Assembly (NCBI GenBank): GCA_023423335.1
Contig: JAFAFU010000014.1
Location: forward strand, 104,728-168,727
Reading direction: 5' to 3'
Origin: Bacillota bacterium
Lineage (GTDB): Bacteria > Bacillota > Clostridia > Lachnospirales > Lachnospiraceae
Length of the DNA: 64,000 nt
Shown: piece by piece, positions 52,329 through 61,568 of the stretch
Layout: each line of letters starts with the position of its first letter
Position numbering within the stretch: the first letter of the stretch is position 1
The notes under the pieces: model-generated
Database searches by the model: none
Seen by the model: only the letters and a program-made list of their open reading frames with translations
Told to the model about the DNA's origin: nothing
Made by a program: the position numbers and the translations under genes

Positions 52329-53216
52329 ATGGAACCATACAGATCCGGAGATTCAAACCAGATAACCCGTGAATATTTCGATTCGCTGTTGATTGAATTA
52401 CGTTATATCGACTCAGTCATACCTTCAACTACCCTTAAGCTTTACGGAGAAAAATTCACCACCCCGATCATGACGGCCGCCTTATCCCATCTGAACAAAT
52501 GCCACCCGAACGGCCTGGCCGAGATGGCTATGGGTGCGTATCAGGCCGGTGCGGTTATGTGGTGCGGCATGGGGGAGAAGGAGGAACTGGAAGCGATCAC
52601 GGCAACCGGTGCCAGAACAATAAAAATTATCAAACCTCATGAGAATAATGAGGTAATCTTCGAGAAGATCGAACATGCAAAACGCTGCGGATGTATGGCA
52701 ATCGGTATGGATATCGACCATTCCTTCAACAATAAGGGGCAATATGATGATGTCCTCGGATTTAAGATGACTTCCAAATCTCTGGAGGAGATCAAAAGCT
52801 TTATAGGAGCCAGCAAACTGCCGTTTATCATCAAGGGAGTATTGAGTGAACAGGATACCTATAAATGCATCGAAGCAGGGGCTAAGGGCATTCTGGTGTC
52901 CCATCATCATGGAATCCAGTCCTATGCGGTGCCTCCGCTGATGATATTGCCAAAGCTTGCCAGGGTTGTGGATCATAGCGTACCGATTTTTGCAGATTGT
53001 GGTTTTGCCAGCGGTATGGATGTATTCAAGGCATTGGCGCTGGGTGCCGATGCGGTCTGTGTCGGCCGTGCCCTGATGGATCCTCTTTCGAAGGAGGGAG
53101 CTGACGGCGTAAAGAAGAAGATATCAGGGATGACGGAAGAACTGGCAGCAGCCATGGCACGAACCTGCTCTGCCGATCTTGACCATATTGATCCGGCAGT
53201 AATCTGGAAGAAATAA
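52329..53216 (+). CDS. FMN-dependent alpha-hydroxy-acid dehydrogenase-like protein (short)
   Basis: 295 residues with a TIM-barrel FMN fold: ITREYFDSLLIELRYID, TPIMTAALSH, FIIKGVLSEQDTYKCIEAGA then KGILVSHHHGIQ, and the phosphate-binding end FADCGFASGMDVFKALALGA then DAVCVGRAL. Lactate/glycolate oxidases are about 350-380 residues and carry S-N-H-G-G-R-Q at the catalytic site. Here the equivalent is S-H-H-H-G-I-Q, so the flavin-binding His may remain but the substrate-binding Arg is missing. The true substrate is unknown. ATG 52329 follows GGGAG. Confidence 0.8.
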   Translation: MEPYRSGDSNQITREYFDSLLIELRYIDSVIPSTTLKLYGEKFTTPIMTAALSHLNKCHPNGLAEMAMGAYQAGAVMWCGMGEKEELEAITATGARTIKIIKPHENNEVIFEKIEHAKRCGCMAIGMDIDHSFNNKGQYDDVLGFKMTSKSLEEIKSFIGASKLPFIIKGVLSEQDTYKCIEAGAKGILVSHHHGIQSYAVPPLMILPKLARVVDHSVPIFADCGFASGMDVFKALALGADAVCVGRALMDPLSKEGADGVKKKISGMTEELAAAMARTCSADLDHIDPAVIWKK

Positions 53217-53257
53217 TCGACTTAATATTAAGACAAGATACTTTATTGGCTAAGGTT

Positions 53258-53339
53258 ACAGCCCGCAGCCGAAAATGATACACTCAGGGCAGAAGAAATA
53301 TTCTGCCTAAGAGGTTCATTTCCGGCCGCGGGCTGTTTT
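53258..53339 (+). terminator. Two-tier terminator between convergent genes
   Basis: ACAGCCCGCAGCCGAAAATGA (53258-53278) pairs with 53316-53336 (TCATTTCCGGCCGCGGGCTGT, shown here by its ends), and an inner hairpin GGCAGAA...TTCTGCC lies at 53288-53307. TTTT follows on the plus strand. Confidence 0.85.
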
Positions 53340-53342
53340 CGC

Positions 53343-55166
53343 TTATTGCGGTGGAAAAAGATGATACAAGGCATTTGTAATAAAATCATATCGTAGGTTA
53401 AAATAATTTCTTATTTTATCTACTTCATAGTCAAATTGCAGTCCGGCCTCATCCTCTGACAGAGCACTGTATCTTATCAGGGTATCAATCATCATCGGCC
53501 GGTAGGTATCCGCATATTGATCAAGAAGAGGCATTACCTTATTCCTGTGAAAGACAGTATCGGCAATCTCCATGAACCTGGCTGTAAATTGTTTTCGGAA
53601 GCTTTCATTTGCTGACAGGGCGGTAAAGATTTTGCCTATGGTGGTATTCGGGTTCATGATGGTCCAGAAGGTGTTGTCTGTCACGACAGAAGGATTATAA
53701 CGGGCATCATAGGCCAGGGAATTCTCATAGGACAGGCCGGTGGAATATTCGGTATCATACAGCATAAAGCGCCATCTGCCATCCTCATAGGGATGATCCG
53801 TACCAATACTCCTGGAACGCCATAGCATGACATTGTTGCTGCCCCAGTCCTTATTTCCGACAAAAACCTCAACGCTGACGTAGTCAATGAAGTCGGCGAT
53901 ATCAAGCATAGTGCCGAATTCTTCGTATTTTACGGAATCGGACAGATTATTCCCGGCAGCATAGGAGAGAAGGTCATGATAATATTCAATATCTGCTGCT
54001 TCCCCTTCATTCAGTTGATCCTTTTCAATGATGATGACATTATTCTTATCTACGCCATAATGGCTTTCAATATAATCTTCACTGTATTTTTCCTGGACAT
54101 TATACAGCCCCCAGAACTCCCCGTTCAGGAATACGACAGCCGGTCTGGAAGCCTGGGCACAGATGCCGAGTCCGGAAGCAAGCTCCTGGATCAGGACTTC
54201 CCGGATCTTAGTCAGCTCAGTGTCGTTTCCGCCATTGCGAAGCATAAAGGAGTCGTATTTTTTAATTACCTCACCGCTATCATCGGAGGTCAAGCCGGGA
54301 AAGATCTCATATTTAATATTTTTACTCCCATATTCACTTCTGGCATAGAGATTAAAGCTTTTCTGCAGAAATGCCCTGGAAGCACCGCCGCGCATACGGA
54401 TTCCGATCTCATCGGAGAAAGCAAGAGTTCCGCTCACATCAAAGAAATCAATATGTGCAGGACGTTCCCATTCCTTGCCGCTGTTCTTGTAATTCGCAGG
54501 CTGGTGCCAGTATCTTATCTTGGGGTCATAGTTCTTTCCGTTTCTCCAGCTATCATGGGCAGCACCGGTGACATAAATCCCCGTATCATAATCAAACAGG
54601 TGCTCCGGGTCCGTAACCAGAGATATTACAGCGACATCCCCGTAATAGTCAGCCCTGTCCTGATATCCGACAAAATAGGACTTTGTAATAACCTCACTGC
54701 TGCCGCCGGCGGCATTATATGCAACAGCCCGGATAATCGTGGCTTTGTCTATCAATAGGGAGGGCGCATAAAATTTCCCCAAAGTAGTCCCTTCCATCAT
54801 CGAGTAGGTATTTGGGTCGGCAGACCGGTCATATACCGGTAATACGCCGCTTAGCTTCATTGACCGGTCCGTAGGGATACTTCCGTCCAGAGTGTAATAT
54901 ACCGTACAATCCTCCGGCGCTGCTATAGTTAATTCAAAGGAACCGGCATAAAATCCGCTCTCCTGTGAAAATATGGGCGAAGACATATTCTCGTCATAAT
55001 CGGCCGGCTTATGATCAGGAACATCAGCCTGGATGGGGACATCCTCTGTCTGGCCAGGTATGGTTTGGGTTTGGGCATCAGGACCTTTATCATTTTCGGC
55101 GGATTTGCAGGAGGCCAGAAGTAGGACAGCAGCCGATAGAAGGATCAACGAGCGGAATGTTTTCAT
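53343..55166 (-). CDS. CotH kinase family lipoprotein with chitobiase-like domain
   Basis: 607 residues. Lipobox LASC (Cys at about 20). Residues about 62-165 resemble a chitobiase/beta-hexosaminidase C-terminal domain (SPIFSQESGFYAGSFELTI, VYYTLDGSIPTDRS). The rest is CotH-like: IGIRMRGGASRAFLQKSFNL, SFMLRNGGNDTELTKIREVL, FLNGEFWGLYNVQEKYSEDY and WRFMLYDTEYSTGL. CotH proteins are atypical secreted protein kinases in spore coats, and clostridial forms are often in extracellular assemblies. AAGGAGA precedes the ATG. Probably anchored to the outer leaflet. Confidence 0.85.
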   Translation of the reverse strand: MKTFRSLILLSAAVLLLASCKSAENDKGPDAQTQTIPGQTEDVPIQADVPDHKPADYDENMSSPIFSQESGFYAGSFELTIAAPEDCTVYYTLDGSIPTDRSMKLSGVLPVYDRSADPNTYSMMEGTTLGKFYAPSLLIDKATIIRAVAYNAAGGSSEVITKSYFVGYQDRADYYGDVAVISLVTDPEHLFDYDTGIYVTGAAHDSWRNGKNYDPKIRYWHQPANYKNSGKEWERPAHIDFFDVSGTLAFSDEIGIRMRGGASRAFLQKSFNLYARSEYGSKNIKYEIFPGLTSDDSGEVIKKYDSFMLRNGGNDTELTKIREVLIQELASGLGICAQASRPAVVFLNGEFWGLYNVQEKYSEDYIESHYGVDKNNVIIIEKDQLNEGEAADIEYYHDLLSYAAGNNLSDSVKYEEFGTMLDIADFIDYVSVEVFVGNKDWGSNNVMLWRSRSIGTDHPYEDGRWRFMLYDTEYSTGLSYENSLAYDARYNPSVVTDNTFWTIMNPNTTIGKIFTALSANESFRKQFTARFMEIADTVFHRNKVMPLLDQYADTYRPMMIDTLIRYSALSEDEAGLQFDYEVDKIRNYFNLRYDFITNALYHLFPPQ

Positions 55167-55427
55167 GATATTCTCCTTGATATGGATATGGTGTTCGTTA
55201 CCATTTATTTATATCACAAAAAGGACCGGAATGCAATTTTAACAAAAGGTGTCAGAGGAACGCATTCTGCCGATGGGTTGTCCATTCCGCCGATACTTGG
55301 TATAATGTAATACATCGTAGCGTGAATATACGAAGATTAGGGTCGTATGATAGACTCGGAAGAACCCGCAAAGCGGCTTCTTTCATCAGATTTTGTGATG
55401 GCGCAAAGCGCCATAATGGAGGTAAAT

Positions 55428-57476
55428 ATGAAGAAGAGCGGATATAACAAGAGCCTGTCGCTGACTGACATCAAGGTAACGGACCATTTTTTTAATAAAT
55501 TAATGGAAACGATTCGAACAGAAGTGATTCCTTATCAATGGGAAGCGTTAAATGACAGGGTGGCGGGAGCAGCGCCCAGCTTCTGCATGCGTAATTTCAG
55601 GGTAGCGGGAAGGCTGGGTGAAAAAAGAAGGGAATATGGCCAGGATTTAATGCCCACGTTTCCTACCGATATCTTTAACCTGGTGCCTGACACCATGGAC
55701 AGGCTGGAGGACCGTTTTTATGGCTTCGTGTTCCAGGATACGGATTTTTCAAAATGGATTGAAGCAGTCGGATATTCCCTGGCTCAGAAGCCGGATCCCG
55801 AACTTCAGAAGCTGGCGGATGAAGCGATCGATCTCGTATGTGCGGCTCAATACGAGGACGGTTATCTGGATACCTTTTATATTATTAATAATCCGAAGAA
55901 ACGTTTTACTAATTTAAAGGATCATCATGAGCTTTATTGCCTTGGACATCTGATTGAAGGAGCAATCGCATACTATCAGGGGACGGGTAAGGATAAGCTG
56001 CTCCTGGCAGCAATGCGGTTTGCAGATTGTGTGGCCGAACATTTTGGCCCGGTGGAGGGTAAGTGTAAGGGTTATCCCGGACATGAGATAGCGGAAATGG
56101 CTCTGGTAAAATTATATGAGGTGACCGGTATAGAACGATATCTGAGGCTTGCCAAGTTCTTTATCGACCAGCGGGGGAACAAACCCTATTATTTTACCTT
56201 GGAGCATCACGGAATACCGGAAGGGAAAGACAGCCCGGAGAACTATCATTATTACCAGGCTCACAAACCGGTCAGAGAACAGGAGGACGCAGTGGGCCAT
56301 GCGGTCCGTGCTGTTTATTTGTACAGCGGAATGGCGGATGTAGCAAAGCATACCGGGGATGAAGAGCTGTTTCATGCCTGTGAACGGCTGTGGAACAGTA
56401 TTGAGCAGAAGAAATTATATATAACCGGAGGAATTGGTGCCAGCCCTGACGGAGAAGCGTTTTCCTATGACTATAACCTGCCCAATGACAAAATGTATAA
56501 TGAAACCTGCGCCTCTATCGGACTGATATTCTTCGCCAGACGGATGCTGGAGCTGTCGCCCGAAGCACGTTATGCCGATGTCATGGAACGGGCACTGTAT
56601 AACGGAGTAATCAGCGGTATGGCATTGGATGGAAGGAGCTTCTTCTATGTGAACCCGCTGGAGGTTGAGCCGGAAGGCTGCCGAAAGGATACACAGCGTA
56701 AACAAGTTGCTCTGCCCAGGCAAAAATGGTTTGGCTGTGCCTGCTGCCCCCCGAATCTGGCAAGACTCCTTAGCTCTGTGGCCAGCTATGCTTATGGTGA
56801 GAATGAGACCACTCTTTTCCTGCATCTCTATGTCGGGGGAAAGATAACGAAAAAGGTGGGCGGCCATAGCGTATTACTGGAGGTGGAATCAGAGTATCCC
56901 TGGAAGGATACTATCAGAATCACATTGGATATGGAGCAAAGCACCCGGTTTACAATGGCTGTCCGGCTCCCGGAGTGGTGCCAGAATTCCAGGATCATTG
57001 TGAATGATGAGGAAACAAGCCTGCTTGTGAAAGAGGGATACGCTTATCTGGACAGGATCTGGAGCAGGGGGGATGTAATTGTTCTGGTATTTCCGATGGA
57101 ACCGGTATTCTGCCAGGTGAATACCAGGGTACGTGCCGATGTCGGTCAGGTTGCACTGATGAGGGGACCGGTTGTCTACTGCCTGGAAGAAGCAGATAAC
57201 GGAGCAGACTTGCATCTGGTTGAGGTAAATGTCAGCGGACCTGTCCGGCTGCATCGTGAGAATGGCCAACTGGGAGATATCATCCGATTGAATGCCATGG
57301 GAAGAAAAATCCTTAGCGACAGGGAGAATGGTTTATATCGGCCTTTTTCCGGATACGAATATGAAGAAATAAGTCTGAAATATATCCCGTATTATACCTG
57401 GTGTAACCGCGGTGTCGGGGAGATGAGGGTCTATACCGGCTGGTATAGTGACAAATCGGGAATGGAAGCGGAATAA
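55428..57476 (+). CDS. Glycoside hydrolase family 127, beta-L-arabinofuranosidase-like
   Basis: 682-residue cytoplasmic-type protein (no signal). The zinc-cysteine active site of GH127 is complete: Glu359 and Cys361 in NETCASIG, and Cys439-Cys440 in GCACCPPNLARLL, with Cys439 expected as nucleophile. Other family blocks: TDIFNLVPDTMDRLEDRFYG-like N-terminal region, ALYNGVISGMALDGRSFFY. It would release beta-L-arabinofuranose from plant or glycoprotein oligosaccharides. No sugar transporter or regulator is adjacent, only a HAD phosphatase 55 bases downstream. ATG 55428 follows GGAGG. Confidence 0.9.
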   Translation: MKKSGYNKSLSLTDIKVTDHFFNKLMETIRTEVIPYQWEALNDRVAGAAPSFCMRNFRVAGRLGEKRREYGQDLMPTFPTDIFNLVPDTMDRLEDRFYGFVFQDTDFSKWIEAVGYSLAQKPDPELQKLADEAIDLVCAAQYEDGYLDTFYIINNPKKRFTNLKDHHELYCLGHLIEGAIAYYQGTGKDKLLLAAMRFADCVAEHFGPVEGKCKGYPGHEIAEMALVKLYEVTGIERYLRLAKFFIDQRGNKPYYFTLEHHGIPEGKDSPENYHYYQAHKPVREQEDAVGHAVRAVYLYSGMADVAKHTGDEELFHACERLWNSIEQKKLYITGGIGASPDGEAFSYDYNLPNDKMYNETCASIGLIFFARRMLELSPEARYADVMERALYNGVISGMALDGRSFFYVNPLEVEPEGCRKDTQRKQVALPRQKWFGCACCPPNLARLLSSVASYAYGENETTLFLHLYVGGKITKKVGGHSVLLEVESEYPWKDTIRITLDMEQSTRFTMAVRLPEWCQNSRIIVNDEETSLLVKEGYAYLDRIWSRGDVIVLVFPMEPVFCQVNTRVRADVGQVALMRGPVVYCLEEADNGADLHLVEVNVSGPVRLHRENGQLGDIIRLNAMGRKILSDRENGLYRPFSGYEYEEISLKYIPYYTWCNRGVGEMRVYTGWYSDKSGMEAE

Positions 57477-57531
57477 GTACGGCTTCTTATAGAATTGTGT
57501 TATGCAATCATACCGGATAGGAGTATACATA

Positions 57532-58269
57532 ATGAAATCTATGTTAAAACCAAAAGCAATTTTGTTTGACCTGGATGATACCATCTCATGCTATGACAGC
57601 GTGTGTAACCCGGCCTGGCTGCAATGCTGCACGGAATTTGTGCAGAAGAACCAGACTGCTTTTACCAGTGAGGAATTAATGGATAGCATCAACCATACAA
57701 AGTCACTGTACTGGGCTGATCCGGTCAGACATAAGGAGGGGCGGAACAATCTGAAACAGGCGAGAAGAAATGTAGTACGCCTGGCATTGGAAGACTTGGA
57801 TATTGCAGAGGAAGACAAAGTCATTGAGCTGGCAGACCACTATACGGAGCTTCACGATTCTATGCTGGCACTGCTGCCCGGTTCCAGAGAAGCTCTCGTG
57901 ATGATTAAGAATATGGGAATCCGCATGGCGGTAATAACAAACGGAGCCTCGGCAGTTCAAAGAGAGAAGCTGGAACGGTTCGGGGTCAGAGACTTCTTTG
58001 AGAAGGTATTTATTGATACGGAGGTAGGCTGCAGTAAACCGGATAAGGAGATCTTTCAGTATGCCCTGGATCAAATGGAGCTTAGCCCTAAAGAGGTCTG
58101 GATGGTTGGTGACAATCTGGTGTGGGATATATTCGGTTCGCAGCAGTTGGGAATCTACGCTGTATGGAACGATGTCAAGAAACAGGGCCTGCCGGTCAAT
58201 TCGGTGATACTTCCCGATTTAATTGTGAATTCGATCTATGAAATGGCAATATTATTATCTGAATTATAG
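57532..58269 (+). CDS. HAD family hydrolase (sugar/nucleotide phosphatase)
   Basis: 245 residues, C1-capped HAD phosphatase. Motif I FDLDDT (nucleophile Asp13, acid Asp15), motif II TNGAS, motif III lysine in CSKPDKEIF, motif IV VGDNLVWDIFGSQQ. It resembles YjjG/N-acylneuraminate-9-phosphatase-like enzymes, but the substrate is not certain. ATG 57532 follows GGAG. It may be co-transcribed with the GH127 gene. Confidence 0.85.
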   Translation: MKSMLKPKAILFDLDDTISCYDSVCNPAWLQCCTEFVQKNQTAFTSEELMDSINHTKSLYWADPVRHKEGRNNLKQARRNVVRLALEDLDIAEEDKVIELADHYTELHDSMLALLPGSREALVMIKNMGIRMAVITNGASAVQREKLERFGVRDFFEKVFIDTEVGCSKPDKEIFQYALDQMELSPKEVWMVGDNLVWDIFGSQQLGIYAVWNDVKKQGLPVNSVILPDLIVNSIYEMAILLSEL

Positions 58270-58370
58270 TTGATGAGATGATAATCAAAAAGTAAATCAC
58301 AGAATGGACTAATATAAAATGCGGCACTATTTGAGGAATTAGCATATTATATTACCCGTCATAAATTAAG

Positions 58371-58422
58371 AAAAAGCAGAGAAGAGACCGGAATACTTCC
58401 GGAAGCCTCTCTGCTTTTTTTC
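58371..58422 (+). terminator. Terminator after the HAD gene
   Basis: AAAAAGCAGAG (from 58371) pairs with CTCTGCTTTTT, and CCGGAA-TAC-TTCCGG forms the top. Seven T residues follow. The arm AAGAGACCGGAATACTTCC is related to the typA terminator. The rest of the gap to 58618 has no convincing gene. Confidence 0.88.
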
Positions 58423-58618
58423 TTATGGGAATTTTTACAAGCTTTTAACTTGGAGGTGATAGTGGACTTAATATTCCATTGCTATAGTATAGTTGCAGTA
58501 CAAAATTGGTGCGATAAAAGGTTGAAAGAAATACACTTTCAGCCTCGGGAATTTGTGCCTGCGTCATCCTCGGCACAAGCTCAGATGTGCAAAATACATG
58601 CACAGAAATGGAGGAAAA

Positions 58619-60154
58619 ATGAAAAAGCATTTAACAAAAATCATTACTTTATTACTGGTGTTTTCCCTGATAATACCAGCGGTGCTCGTTAATAACCATT
58701 CAAGCAATGCAAAAGCATCAGAGCAGACAAATGCCGGAGCAGATGCAGGATCAGAAATCGAAAGCACAAGTACCAAAATACCAAAGTATATATTTTTGTT
58801 TATCGGAGATGGAATGAGTTATCCGCAGGTGCAGGCGGCCTCTTATTATCTGGGAGCAAATACCGGTGAAGGCGGTGTAGTATCACAAAAATTAGGCTTT
58901 ATGGATTTTCCGGTAGCAGGCTCGGCAGAAACCTTTGACAGCACCTCATTTTGTCCGGATTCGGCATCGACTGCAACCTCTATTTCTACCGGGTATAAGA
59001 CCTATAGCGGCGTAATCAATATGGATACCAGCTATACGATTTCTTATGAAACCATATCGGAAAAGCTGAAAAAACAATTGGGTTATAAAATAGGGATCAT
59101 TACTTCGGTAAACCTCAATCATGCAACACCGGCTGCTTTTTATGCACACCAAAAAACCAGAAATAACTATTATGAAATCGGTTTGGAAATGATAGAAAGC
59201 GGGTTTGATTATTTTGCGGGCGGAGCATTATTACGGCCAACCGGTAATAACAAGGATCAAACGGATATCTACGAGCTGGCAGAAAAATCCGGGTATAACG
59301 TAGTTAAAACGCAGGAAGAAGCGGCGGCTCTGAGAACAGGAGACGGTAAATCCATCATAATAGCGGAGAAATTGGCGGACGGCGATGCGATACCCTATGA
59401 AATGGATGCTGCCGAGAATGAATGGGTATTAGCGGATTATGTGAAAAAAGGCATTGAAATGATAAATAACAACAAAGGATTTTTTATGATGGTGGAAGGC
59501 GGAAAGATAGACTGGGCTTGCCATGCCAACGATGCGGCAGCTACCATCCACGATACTATTGCCTTTGGTAAGGCTGTTGATGTTGCAGTTGAATTCTATA
59601 ATAAATATCCGGAAGATACCTTAATATTAGTAACAGGAGACCACGAGACCGGCGGGCTTACCATAGGCTTTGCAGGAACAAACTATGATACCTATCTTAC
59701 TAATTTGTCAAATCAAAAAATATCCTACGCAAAATATGATTCGGATTATGTAGCAGCCTATAAGAAAAGACATGAGTCCTTTTACTATGTACTGCAGGAT
59801 ATTAAGAAGAATTTTGGCTTAATGACAGCAGACGATAAGGACGCGGATAAGAATCCGAAGCTGGTGCTTACGGAGTATGAATTGGATAAATTAAAGGATG
59901 CTTATTTTAAAACCATTATGGGTGATAAAAACCTGACACAGGCGGAATATGAATTATATGGAACCTATGAACCGCTTACCGTAACCATTACTCATATCCT
60001 GAATAATAAGTCAGGGATAGATTTTACTTCTTATGCCCATACCGGATTACCGGTGCCGGTATTCGCTATCGGTAACGGAGCGGATTTATTTGAAGGATAT
60101 TATGATAATACGGATATTTACCACAATCTGGCCGGATTAACAGGAGTGAAATAA
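58619..60154 (+). CDS. Alkaline phosphatase, secreted
   Basis: 511 residues, PhoA superfamily. Signal peptide with core LLLVFSLIIPAVLV (about 11-24). Metal ligand Asp64 in FIGDGMSYPQ, nucleophile Ser115 in CPDSASTATSIS, and further ligands in VEGGKIDWACHANDAAATIHD and VTGDHETGG. It would release phosphate from extracellular monoesters. GGAGG precedes ATG 58619; an earlier ATG at 58553 would place a long basic stretch before the signal. No Pho regulator is nearby. Confidence 0.93.
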   Translation: MKKHLTKIITLLLVFSLIIPAVLVNNHSSNAKASEQTNAGADAGSEIESTSTKIPKYIFLFIGDGMSYPQVQAASYYLGANTGEGGVVSQKLGFMDFPVAGSAETFDSTSFCPDSASTATSISTGYKTYSGVINMDTSYTISYETISEKLKKQLGYKIGIITSVNLNHATPAAFYAHQKTRNNYYEIGLEMIESGFDYFAGGALLRPTGNNKDQTDIYELAEKSGYNVVKTQEEAAALRTGDGKSIIIAEKLADGDAIPYEMDAAENEWVLADYVKKGIEMINNNKGFFMMVEGGKIDWACHANDAAATIHDTIAFGKAVDVAVEFYNKYPEDTLILVTGDHETGGLTIGFAGTNYDTYLTNLSNQKISYAKYDSDYVAAYKKRHESFYYVLQDIKKNFGLMTADDKDADKNPKLVLTEYELDKLKDAYFKTIMGDKNLTQAEYELYGTYEPLTVTITHILNNKSGIDFTSYAHTGLPVPVFAIGNGADLFEGYYDNTDIYHNLAGLTGVK

Positions 60155-60186
60155 TCCTGCCGGTTTCGGGATAACGATTATAAGCG

Positions 60187-60226
60187 GCAAGCAGACTGAT
60201 AATATGTTTGGTCTGCTTGTTGTTTT
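60187..60226 (+). terminator. Terminator after alkaline phosphatase
   Basis: GCAAGCAGAC (60187-60196) pairs with GTCTGCTTGT (60211-60220), followed by TGTTTT. Confidence 0.75.
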
Positions 60227-60250
60227 AACTGCCAAATCATAAGGAGAGCT

Positions 60251-61399
60251 ATGAATTCAAAAAAGATCAAGGAATATTTACCGGTTTTTATCAGTGTCAT
60301 CCTGCTGATCATATTAATTATTATGCCTACCGGATACGAAGAGGCTCTGCAATACCAGGGCTCGGAGCGCTGTGTGGCAAAAATCCTCGATACGGATAAT
60401 GAATCGATCATCAGCATCGGTCTTATCAAAAGCGGAGAGCAAAGATGCCAGTTGCAGCTGTTAAATGGAAAATTTAAAGGAGAGACCGCAGTCGGGATTA
60501 ATATGCTGAATGGCTCCATGCAGATGGATAAGATATATGAGCCGGGAGACAAGGCATATGTTCTGGTCAGCCACAAGGAGCAGGAGATATTGACGGTATC
60601 CATGATTGATATCTACCGCATCGATAAAGAAATACTTTTAGCGGGAATATTTGTCGTCGTATTAGTTTTATTCGCAGGAAAAACAGGTGTCCGCGCAATT
60701 CTTTCTTTTGTAGTAACGGTCATGATGATATGGAAAATACTGATACCCGGCTATTTAAATGGCAATAATCCTATTCTTTTGGGCTTTGGTATAACCCTGG
60801 TTTTAACGATTATTATTATAACCCTGGTTTATGGTTTCAACAGCCGTGCTGTATCGGCCGTATCCGGTGCGCTTCTCGGAGTTATCACCACCGGCATCAT
60901 GGGGGTTTTATTTACCGATTTATTTCAAATTCACGGGGCGACCATGGCCTATTCGGAAAGCTTATTATACAGCGGATATGCACATTTAAATCTGACGCAT
61001 ATCTTTATGGCAGGTATTTTCATTGGCTCCAGCGGTGCGGTTACCGATCTGGCAGTTGACATCACCTCGGCGGTGCAGGAGGTAGTAAGTAAGAAACCGG
61101 AGATCGGCTGGAGAGAAGCGGCTCTTTCCGGTATCCGGGTGGGAAGAGCCTCCGTTGGTACAATGACCACAACCTTGTTATTTGCCTATTCCGGCGGGTA
61201 CATTGCTTTATTGATGGTGTTTATGGCGCAGGGAACACCAATCTATAATATTTTAAATTATAAGTTCGTAGCCGCAGAAATTCTGGACACTATGATAGGC
61301 AGCATAGGACTGGTGACGGTTGCTCCGTTTACCGCTATAACCAGTGGATTTTTGCTGACCAGACGGAAAGAAAACCATAGTACGGAGAAAACAGATTAG
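60251..61399 (+). CDS. YibE/F family membrane protein
   Basis: 382 residues. One N-terminal helix, an external beta-rich domain (about 35-125), then seven hydrophobic segments with the family blocks FAGKTGVRAILSFVVTVMMI, FMAGIFIGSSGAVTDLAVDI and RVGRASVGTMTTTLLFAYSG. The role is not established. AAGGAG precedes the ATG. Single gene. Confidence 0.88.
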   Translation: MNSKKIKEYLPVFISVILLIILIIMPTGYEEALQYQGSERCVAKILDTDNESIISIGLIKSGEQRCQLQLLNGKFKGETAVGINMLNGSMQMDKIYEPGDKAYVLVSHKEQEILTVSMIDIYRIDKEILLAGIFVVVLVLFAGKTGVRAILSFVVTVMMIWKILIPGYLNGNNPILLGFGITLVLTIIIITLVYGFNSRAVSAVSGALLGVITTGIMGVLFTDLFQIHGATMAYSESLLYSGYAHLNLTHIFMAGIFIGSSGAVTDLAVDITSAVQEVVSKKPEIGWREAALSGIRVGRASVGTMTTTLLFAYSGGYIALLMVFMAQGTPIYNILNYKFVAAEILDTMIGSIGLVTVAPFTAITSGFLLTRRKENHSTEKTD

Positions 61400-61568
61400 A
61401 AAACAGTTCAATTATTTTTATCCTTTACTACCAACACAGATTGACCCCGGGTAAGCCAGCCTCCCGGAAGAGAATGGGATTTAATATCCTGTTAAATGGA
61501 ACGGTTTACTTCATAATTTCGTCTGTAATATAGTATGGTTAAGCAGGAAAGTACATATGGAGGTAATT

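Noticed and set aside
53976..54758. 260-codon plus-strand frame inside the CotH gene
   Set aside because: Antisense shadow of a well-recognised CotH protein; no start site or family match.
58450..58692. 80-codon frame with GGAGGTGA before alkaline phosphatase
   Set aside because: It overlaps the signal peptide of the phosphatase, has no domain, and its composition looks random.
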